Assembly: GCF_037176765.1 (NCBI RefSeq)
Contig: NC_090023.1
Span: forward strand, 98,441,366 to 98,505,365
Source of the DNA: Anolis sagrei
Lineage: Eukaryota > Chordata > Lepidosauria > Squamata > Anolidae
Length of the DNA stretch: 64,000 bases
Reading direction: 5' to 3'
The position numbers and the translations under genes were made by a program. The notes beneath the pieces are model-generated. The model worked only from the letters and a program-made list of their open reading frames with translations. It was not told the DNA's origin and did no database searches. This document shows positions 44,401 to 55,600 of this stretch, piece after piece (positions within the stretch are counted from its first letter, which is position 1; the number at the start of each line of letters is the position of its first letter).

Positions 44401-47400
44401 TATCCATCTTGCCCTTGGTCGGCCCCTCTTCCTTTTTCCTTCCATTTTCCCCAGCATCATTGTCTTCTCTAAGCTTTCCTGTCTTCTCATTATGTGGCCA
44501 GAATACTTCATCTTTGCCTCTAATATCCTCCCCTCCAATGAGCAGTTGGACTTTATTTCCTGAAGTATGGACTGGTTGGATCTTCTTACAGTCTTCTTAC
44601 AGTCCAAGGCACTCTCAGAACTTTCCTCCAGCACCACAATTCAAAAGCATCTATCTTCCTTCGCTCAGCCTTCCCTATAGTCCAGCTCTCACATCCGTAG
44701 GTGACTACAGGGAATACCATTGCTTTTACTATGCGGGTCTTCGTTGCCAATGTGATGTCAGTGTGATCCTACAACTATCTACACTCATTCTCAACAATTT
44801 AATACTTCTAGACCAGGCTCGGGATGGTTCTACTGCTGACATATGCAGTCTTAAGCTTTTTTTTTATTATTTTGCTAGAGTAGTGGCCATCCTGTTCTTT
44901 GATTTGGTATCAGAATTTTAGTATCTTTATTCTATTGGGGCTCATTAGTGATGTGGATAAACTAATCAAATGTACTCCCATATTTTTCAGAAACATCTTC
45001 GAACACCAGATGTTGTTATAGGAGCCGACACTATTGTGGTGAGTCTTAGCATGTACTATCATGTAGATTTAACGTACAGTAATATTTAGCATTCATTCAA
45101 AAACAAAGTGCAATTTTAGGACCTTGTTGAGGAAAAAATGCATACATACACACCAAATTTCTAATTCCCAGCAAATGAGGGTTTGACATCCTATATGTTG
45201 GGGTTGCTCCTCGCACTTGCTCCTATAGGCAGGAATTTATATATACAAAAAACTCCAAAGGCCAGTCTTGTTTCTCCAGGCCTATATTTCCCTTTTTCCA
45301 ATTTCATGGGGATCCTGTGCTCTAACTCCCATGAAAGATAGGAGTAGTCTGTGCGTTTTATCTTTCACTGAATAAATGAATAAAATGTTAAGGTGAAAAA
45401 TAGGTTTTGTGTACAATCAGGATTTCTCATGGAGAACAGAAAATGATATATCATTCAGAATCCCTATGGTCACAGTTCTTTAATGTTTTAAACATATATT
45501 TATAATTAGATACTAATTCCACTGTAATGAGATGTATATAGCAAAATATTTCTATTTTAATTTCAGACAATAGAAGACCAGATTTTGGAGAAACCAGTGG
45601 ACAAACAAGATGCATATAAGATGCTTTCAAGGTCTGCAATTTTAAAACTTCTGATGCTAATATCGTAGTTTGTATCTGTAGGTTCAGACATCATAATGTG
45701 CAGTTTTTACACTGGATTTAGAAAATAAATTATTGCATAATCATAATCATCTCATAAATTATTCATAAATTAGTACTTACAGCAAAATAGTTGCAACTGT
45801 TATATCTGCTTTCTTTAACAGATTGAGTGGAAAGGAGCACAGTGTCTTCACAGGTGTTGCAATAGTTCACTGCAGCAGTAAAGGTAATTGGTAAGAACCA
45901 GTATAAAAATCCATGTCACATTGTTGACTGTGTAACCATCTTGTGCTGAAATGTTATTGATACACATGTAATGGCTCATTGACACAAACATTTGCAGTTT
46001 CTCTAGTTACACCTGAAAAGGATATGGTAATAGTAGGGAAAGTCATCCTCCTCCAAGATGCTATTCCTCCAATGAATGGTTTCTTCAAACTGGGTGCTCT
46101 GGGGAGGAGAGGAGAGATGGACAACCACTTGTGTAAACATACTGAGGGTTGTCCAACACCACTCTTGGGGTATATCTCGTTTTTAGGAGTACCCCTCTCC
46201 AAAACTGTACATTGAGGAGATAGACATTTTGCAGGTAGCAATTTTCTTCTGACACCATCAGTGATTTCTCCTTTGCTCATTATCATTATCATCAATTCTA
46301 GGACTTTAGCTTGTTTCTCATGCTGCACTTTTTCTCCAAGGGCTCAGCTTTAAGATCAGCTTTAAGATCAGATGCCATGTTTCTTGTTCATTCTGAAGTT
46401 GATAAAAGATTTCATGTAATGGTACCTCAATAGCTTCTTGAGAAGTTTGTGACACCAAGTATGAGACAGTATGACAGTGGGTGCCACAGTGTTATGTCTA
46501 TATCAGCAACAAAATAATTTTGCTGTTTTATTGGTTGTGGCATGATTTGATAATTTTACTTGCATAGGTATTCAAAACACAGACAAGCTTGATCTGTTTT
46601 ATCTTTCCAGAAATTTTACATCAGCAACATATTTTCTCCCAGATATCTTTCTGCCTGTTACTGATTAACTTTTGCATGCTCATAGAGAGTAAAATTAAGT
46701 TAAACACAGGCAAGAATACTTTTATTTAATAAGATAATCTGAGATCAGATCCTGGAATATAGGGCAGTGTAGATCCAGGCTTAGTCCTTAGAAATGTTAT
46801 AGTAGTTGAAATACAGAAGTCAGAAACTATGTAATCAGTTAGAACCGTTATCTTTTACACTAACCTGAAGCTTACTGTTCCTATTGAAACTGTCTTCATG
46901 CAGTGTGCTACTTTTACCATACAGAATTTTTTTTACAATTAAAAAAATGATTTTCAGAAATCCCACTGAACTGGTTCCCTGGCAAGTGTATACCATTGCA
47001 GTCTGGATACTAATCAAATTACAGGGATGGACTCCAGTACATGCAGTCTCTGAGTTACAAACATCCAACTTACAAATGACTTGTAGTCACAAATGGGGGT
47101 GAGACAACAGGAAGTGAGAGAAATCTACTCCTAGGAAGGGAAATTCACTCCTGAAAGAGTTTTCATAGGGGGAAAGGGGTCTCAACTGGAGCTTTATCCC
47201 AAATTCTTGTTTCTACAGCAACCCATTTTTTTTTCAAAATCCAATTCCCACAGGGACAGAAACTGAGGTGAAATTTTCTGAACAGGGTCACAGGCAGCAA
47301 AACCAACATTACAGGGATGTTAACCCTTTCCTATGCTATCCAAAGCTTGCATAGATAGATGGATGGATGGATGGCGTCATACTTAAAATGTACCCATTCT

Positions 47401-50400
47401 GTCTTACATACAAATTCAGCTAAAGAACACAGCTACAGAACCTATCCTATTCATAATTTGGGGACTGCCTCTATCTCAAAATAGCTCTTCAACATCCTAT
47501 CCAAAATTCACAGCACAATGTTTCCTTATGTCAAGGAATAAAAGTATCTTGTTCTTTTCAAATTGAAAACCTATGGTGACCCCTTACTGTGGAATAATTG
47601 CAACATGTTTCTCTCCAGTTAAAATCATAAAGTTCTGTACTGCATCTTCTCTGATCACTGCATTTTGCTGCTTCCACTAGAATGTTAAGAAAGAACTGCA
47701 CTGCAGATAAAAGGCAGAGTATTCTTGGCAGGAGCGGCAAGGAGAAAAAAACCTGATTCTCAATGCATTACACCTAAATGCCCTACTAGTATAATAGTTT
47801 TATTATAAATGAGCAAATCTAGCATTTTGTTCTGGAAATATAGACTCATTTCTAGGTAAAACTAGAAGTCCTCTGTCTTTAAAATTAAGGACTGATGACC
47901 CTCTGAGTGCTTTACTATTCCAAGTGCATGAATTCATATATATTATTGCTGCCTGTAATTTGTGAGGTTTGTAATCATATGTATTTGTTTATTAAATATT
48001 TAGATTTCAGATTTAGCAGTTGGAATATGGACTAAAACAATATCACACCTTTGCTTCCTGTTTGTTGAGGCATGGAACTTAAGCTTTCTAATTAAGTGCT
48101 TCTAAGCCACACTTCGCAAGTTTCTCAAAAAGATAAGAAACAGACCTACAAAATAATAGATAGTAATTCGTATTTAGGAATCATTAATTATTCCAGGTGA
48201 TCCTTGCAGCACTAGAGCAAATTCTGTACTTAGGGACCCATGTTGGCTTCCAAAACATTTACCCAGAATTTAAATTTTCCAGATAATCAGCTGGAGACTG
48301 AAGTCACTGAATTCTATGAAGAAACTAAAGTTAAATTTGCTGAACTCTCTGAGGAACTCTTGTGGGAATATATTCACAGTGGTGAGCCAATGTAAGTACA
48401 GTAGTTGAAATGTGAATGATTTACATTGTGACCAAATAGGTCTACAAAACGTGCAGCATGAAGAAAAACAGTTATGTGTACACACTACATGTATGTCAAT
48501 ATGGTGTACATACTACATGGAGGTCATAGCATAGTGAACTCATTCGTACTGTAGGAAGCAGTGACTGTTCACTTTATCTCTTGTGGGCAGAAACACACAA
48601 GTACAGTAGGAATGGCTAGGATAGAATCCCATTCTGTCCCAATTCTACTTTATTGCATTGTTTCCTTCAGATATCTTGCTGTAACCCTCCTTCACCATTC
48701 TAATGCCTTCCAATGCCAGTGCAGCTAAAAGAAAATTCAACCAAATAGAGGACAAGGATGAAAAATTGATCTGGCTTAACAGATTCAACAAGGAGCTTGT
48801 TAACTTTGTTAACTGTAGTATGCCTGTATTTATTTATTTTTGAGCTTAAATTGTATTTTAATATATATGTTTTAGTAATGTGTGTTTGTGTGTAATATTA
48901 AGGGTTTTTAAAAAATCTGAAACAGGTATTGTTATGTAGTGTCATAAATATTTTTATTCTATAAACTGCTTTGAAAAGTTTTGTGTTTAAGTAAATTATC
49001 TGCATGCCAGAGATTCTGATAACACATACCTCCTTCTGGCTGTCTTCCGACGTTCTGTCACATGCTTCATGTTTTCCTGCATTTTTGGAGATCACAGCCA
49101 CAGGCAGCTCCTTTTTGTAAGGGAACTCCTACATTTGGATCTCATACCTTGATGTTTTTCCTATTTGAAAGAACAAGAAAGAGATGCCTGTGGCTGCCAA
49201 CTACATTTAAGTGTAGGCTTCTGCTGATGTGAAAATAGATTTATTTTCATTGCTCAGATTTGAGAGGCAAATTCCCAAGTTTTGTCTTTTAGAGTAAAAT
49301 AATGGGATCAGTGTAGCAAATGTGGGGTTGTTTAAATAGAAAGTATGCCACTCTCATAAAAGGCAAAACTAATAAAATAATGCTTCCCCGCACAGTAAGT
49401 GGAAGGATTGACAGTGGATTTAGCAGTTTCTCTTACTGTCAGGTTTTGTAGCTCACCCATAATTAAATATGTGCTTCAGAAAGATCAAAAGTTCACAGAC
49501 CTCAAAACCAGAGCCAAAATTGGCCTGCTGTAAAATGTATGACCTAGAGAAATAGCAAGCATTCTGGGTTTAGAAATTAGTCTCAACAGCATCTGGCACA
49601 TTAAATGCCCTACATTAGTTCTTGATTAGGATAGAGAAATTTATCCACATTGGAAGGAAAACTGAAGGCTGCTGCAAAGGTGCATATATCTAGGCTTCTA
49701 ACATTCAGTACTTTCCTGGTACAACTCACATTTTATACTGTGTGTTCATGTTTAGTGAATTGAGAATAAATTCAGTAAGCATTTGTAAATCAAAGTATAT
49801 CAGTAGAATCATAGAGTTGGAAGAGGGCTATCCAGCCCAGCCCCTGCCATGCAGGAAAACATAATCAAAGCACTCTTGACAGATGGCCACCCAGTCCCCA
49901 TTTAAAAACCTCCAGAGGACACTCTATACCCCTCCCTTTTTTTTCTCCAGGCAACATATTTCACTGCAGAACAGCTCTTACTGTCAGAGCTCTTTTCATA
50001 ATGTTTAATTAAAATCTCTCTTCCTGCACTTTGAATGCATTGCTCTGTGCCCTGTTCTCTACAACAGCAGAATACCAATATTGATCCTCAATATGACATC
50101 CTTTCAAATATTTAAACATGATTACCATGCCCTCTTAACCATGACGTTTTTTTTTTTCCTGGAGAGAGATGGTTAAATCATTTCTATTCCTATTCCCCCC
50201 ACTTGTTTTCCAGGTAAGCAGTTCATACACTAGCAAAACAGCATCTATGTCTTCCAGCAGGAGTACCGGTGGCTGACCACAGAATTGCACTGGAGGACCT
50301 AGAGATTCCTAACAGGAGGTTCTCCTTAGAAATCTACTTCCTCCTGCATTACTAGGGGACATTGAACATAGAGTAATGCTGGCTGTCCTAGCAATAACTA

Positions 50401-52640
50401 GAGAGTATTTTAAACCAAATCTGCAAAAGTCAAAACCACAAATGTTGAGGGATAACTGTACTTTGTATTGTAGCAATGAGGCCAGTTGTTAAAAAGGTGA
50501 AGCCGGGGGGGGGGGGGGGGGGAGGTTACATTCTTCTGTGCTGATGTAAACTCCTAGTGTAAGCTGCTTTGCTTCTTGGTCACATGATTTTTAAGAATGT
50601 AAAATGATGTACCAAAGTGTTAAAATAAAGATACTCAAAATTTCACCTTATTTAACAACTACTATGTTACTATTTAAATATTTGTTGTTTGTTTTTAGGG
50701 ACAAAGCTGGTGGCTATGGGATCCAGGCACTTGGGGGAATGTTAGTGGAATATGTTCATGGAGATTTCTTGAATGTGGTAGGATTTCCTTTGAATCACTT
50801 CTGCAAAAAATTGGCAGAATTATATTACCCTCCCCTGAAACACACCATTCATCATATAAAGCATGACTCTATCCCTTCAGTAGAGACTTTTGAGATCCTA
50901 AGTGATGGGGAATGTGCCTCTTCAGATAATGTACAATGTGAAGATACAAAAAAGCCAAAAAGCAGCCTGGGGAAAAGTACAAGCAGCAGTCATACTTGCA
51001 GTTTGCCCGTGGAAAGTCAGAATGGAGTAGTAGAAAATGGAATCAATTTCCCTTCTCAACTTATGCATCTCCTGGATGGTTTCAGAGCATCAAAGGTAAC
51101 ATTTTCTTTGGTGTTTTTTTTGTTTTGTTTTGTTGGGGGGAGCATATGATTCTATAAAACCTCATGGTGTTTCTATAGTGCATAGTCTGGCATATATGCC
51201 ATTATTTAAGGAAGAACACAGAGTCAGAGGCCTTAAATACACTGATATTTTGTCTTCTTTTACAGGAGGAAGGCAGTGACTGTTTTGTTTTATATAGCTT
51301 AAATCATGATGCCTGTTTTTTTAGAGTTGCAGATTTTATAGCCAGATTCATATTATTGCCCTCTGGCCATATTTCCTCGAGTTCCATGGATAAAACAATT
51401 AAGCAGGTGAACTTCAAAAAGATGAGATCAAAGTAGTTATCAACAGAATGAAGTCATTTGAAAATCAGCTTAATTTGTTGTATTTTGACACTCTTTCAGT
51501 AATGAATATGTCTTTTGTACTTACAGGCTTTGTTTGTAGCCTGCAAGCTGAAAATATTTGATCTTCTCAAAGAGAAAGGCAACATGACCCCAGTGGATGT
51601 TGCAAAACAATGTAATGTCTCTCTGTGTGGCGTAGAAAGATTACTTGATGCATGTGCTTCTTTTGACCTGTTGGAAAAGAATTATCAAGGTGATATGTTT
51701 TTTATTTTACAACAATTACAGGGGCAAAGTGGGTAAAGTGAACAAAATTTCAGTAACGTATTAAAGCAATTGGATTGTTTACTACAGCATCATATCACTG
51801 AAAAGAAAAATTCATCAAAAATGGAAAAGAGTGAAATTTTATTATTATTAATATGAATTTGATATGAGTTTAGAAACAGTTTCAAATTCAACAGCAGCAT
51901 AACCTGGTAACTAACTTACTGTGTTGTAAATTATGCAACTTTTATTATGAGCTCATTTTTTATTTTTAAACATAGGGGTCCTTAGCTGTAGGAAAGGGGG
52001 AGATTTAAATTATATGTAAAACTGATTTGATCTTTGAAGGTAAATAGGGCCTTTAGTCTTTACCAGTTGGCAGCATTCATTGAACTTGTTGAAAAAACAC
52101 TTTTAAGAGCATATTATAATTTTAAAAAAATATCATTTAAGGCTACAGCAATACAGAACTGACAAATCTATATCTGGTGTCAAGCAGTGAATATTCATTT
52201 CATGACTATGTTCTCCACTGTAACGATCGCCTGTGGCCTCTGTATACACATTTGGAGTTAGCAGTCAAAGAAGGTACTCCACAGAACCATCTTGCATTTG
52301 GGAAGAAAGATGATTTGTTTCAGGTATGGTGCATGCTGTATTATATACATATCCTTTATGTATTAACAAATACTTTGAAATACTGAAATATATACATTGA
52401 AAATGATCAGTAGGCAGGTTTTACCATTTGGTAGCATGACTTAACATGGCATTCCTCAGGAATGTATTTCTTTTAATCCATCTTCCTAAATCTGCCTAGA
52501 AGATTCCCAAATGTATGTATTCCAAATTCAGTTATCTCTGTTTTCTGACATTATCCAGAGTATAAGGATTGACCTTTTGTGTTGTTGAAATTGTGTCCAC
52601 TGTCTTATAGGTTTGAATTAAATTATTATTAAAGGAAACA

Positions 52641-52693
<53 letters not shown>

Positions 52694-55600
52694 TTTCTTA
52701 CCTGCCTCTCTTCACGGCTCAAGGCTGGTTACAACATTGTTAACCATTCGATAATTATCACAGGACTGATAGAAAAATCACTAATTCTTTGGCCATGGGA
52801 TGGAAACCCCATACTTGACTCCAATGTTCAGCAAAATGAGATTTTAGAAATATCTCTGTTTTAATAATGTTGTTATTATTAAAATAATAATAATAATAAC
52901 TGCAAGAGTACAGAATTCAGATTTTTGGAAATTCACAGGGGGATCTTGGGCAAGTCACACTCTCTCAGCCTTAGAGGAAGACAATGGCATACCTCCTCTG
53001 AATAAACCTTGCCAAAGTTGCTGAAAGTTGGAGTTGACACAACACATTTGTCCAAATTATAGTTTCCTCTGTTTAATAATTTATTAAACAATTTCTGTTA
53101 CCAGTCTACAGAAGTGAAGCAGCGTTTTATGAGTGCAATGCACAGCATTTCCAAGCTGACAGCAAGGGATTTAAGTATGGCATTTGATCTTTCAAAATTC
53201 CAAGCTGTATGCGATTTGGGAGGTAAGGGTTTCAATAATAACTTTTGTGTGTCTTGAAATGATATCATAATCACCATTGAGACTGAATTGTCTCAATAAG
53301 CGTTCCTTCTGAGGACACTTAGTTACAAAATTCTATAGCTTTTTGAATGTCGGTGGGGTGGCATAGGGCAGAGGGAGAGACATAGGTCTGAACTCATCTA
53401 GTAGACTAAAACATTCCATTTGTTTCTTGTGGATTACTACTCCTTTTCTTGGTTTTGATAGATTTAATCAGTATGTTCAAAGCTGTAAGACAGCTCCCTA
53501 AGTGTTGAACAGTTCCATTGAGAGTCACAAAGGCTAAGGAATTTATGATCCTGTACAAAAATGTATTTTATCATTTCGGAATAAGTTTGTGTGTTTTTGT
53601 GGAGGAGGGAGCACACAAACATCTTGCAAAGTTGTACATAATTGATTTTAAGTGATTGCTGAATACCAGTATTTCAGATACAGGCTTTAGCTAAATTATG
53701 GTTAATAGAAATTTTTCTTGTTTTAATATTTTGTTTCCTGTAGGATGCACTGGTGCTTTAGCTTATGAACTAGTCCATATGTACCCAGAAATGAAAGTTA
53801 CTGTGTTTGACCTTCCAGATGTCATTACAAATGCTACCAGTTTTCAATATTCAGAGCAAAACAGTAATCGAGTATCTTTCACATCAGGTAAATGTGCTGT
53901 GGGGGTAAAATATATTCTATATATCTATCTATAGGCAATCACTTGTGGATGAGTATTATTGCCTTCTAAGGATAGTCTTGGCAGTGGGTCTGTAAGTGAC
54001 AGTAGAGACCTATTCTGGATCAGCATGGTCTTTCAGAGTGAGGACACAGATGTGCTGTGAGGTAAAATATATTCTATATAATGGCAGTAGGAACTTGCAA
54101 CCTAAGGACCACATATTAACTTTGACTCATTCTGCAAACCCTGTCCAGATTGCTTACTCTGTGCTCATATGTTACTAAGAAGCAGCTCCAGTCCTCTTGG
54201 ACCAAGATAGTATGGATCTTGATATGATATGATAGAAAATTCTATTCAGGATTACTATAAGCAGTCCCTGAGTTAGGAACATCCGATTTTCAAATGACTC
54301 TTTAAAAACAGGGTGATACAACAGGAAGTCAGAGAAATCTACCCCCTGAAGGGGAATTCGCTCCTGAAAGAGTTGTCATGGGGAAAAGGTGTCTCCACTG
54401 AAGCTTTCTCACCAAGACATTTTTTGTCAAAATCCAGTTATCACAGGGATAGAAAGTAAGGTGAAATCTTCTAAACGGGCACAGATAGCAAAGCAAAAAC
54501 CACAAGGGTGTTAGCCCTTCCCTGTGCTTTCCAAAGCTTATATATGTGTGTGTATGTGTATATATGTATGGCTGGAGTTACACTGTAAAAATATACCTGT
54601 GCCGACTTACATGCAAATTCAACTTAAGAATAAACATATAAAACCTATCTTGTTTGTAACTTGGGGACTGGGGTTATCCGCAATGACAAAGTTCTTTATG
54701 TTTAGCAGGGACCTTTTCTTTCCTGGACACTTAATTTCTTACAAGAGAAGAAGAGATGTGGCAAATATTTGCTAAGGTGGTCTTTTATGTGTGATTTCCT
54801 AAGAAGAGCTTACTTTTCTGCATTTCATTTCCCACACATTAGCATGTTCAGTTTCTTGCACCTGGAAGCAGATGTATATATACATGGACATGCATTAGAT
54901 AGAGTGGGCAATAGTTTATAAAAATTTAAAATTATCAGTCTTTAAAGTGCCACAGTCCTGTTTATTTTTGCTGCAGCAGTAAATGTCCTTTTTCTTATAA
55001 AACAATCCCTCAATGTTTATTTTTGATTTAAGTTAATTGCTTTTTTTCCCGAGGCAAATTAGGTTTAAATGTAGCTTACATATTTATGTGAAGTTTTTTT
55101 CCTTTCTTTCCCAAACAGCATCCTTGTTCTACCCACTTAGAAAGTTTCAATCATAGTTTGCATTCTTAGTATCAATGTGTACAAGAAGCTACCAAGCTTA
55201 AAAAGGATAGTCATCATTAGAAATAATATAAATGCCTTTTCAATCAGGTGACTTCTTTAAAGATAATCTTCCAGAAGCAGATCTTTATATTCTGTCAAGA
55301 ATCCTACATGACTGTTGTGAGGAAAAGGTTCATACACTTTTAAACAAAATAGCTGCTATTTGCAAACCAGGTAAGGACTTTGTTTCTTATTCCCACTTTT
55401 CGTAGTATTTATTGAACAAAAGGAAATGGCAAGCTTATTTGCATAACATAAAGTTGTTGATGACAATAGCAGAAATTGAATGGTTCTTCAGAGTCAACAT
55501 TAGCTTCAAAATATTCAAATTATTTAGATTTATATACAGTGTAAGCCTCGTAATGGCGAGGAATACATTTCTGAATTTTCCCAAGGAAGCAGGAAACCAT

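Noticed and set aside
44265-44921. 218-codon + strand frame
   Set aside because: Antisense of a BovB fragment read through into unique DNA.
45954-46328. 124-codon minus-strand frame in ASMTL intron 5
   Set aside because: No recognised family, no splice signals, and an overlapping frame on the other strand of similar quality.
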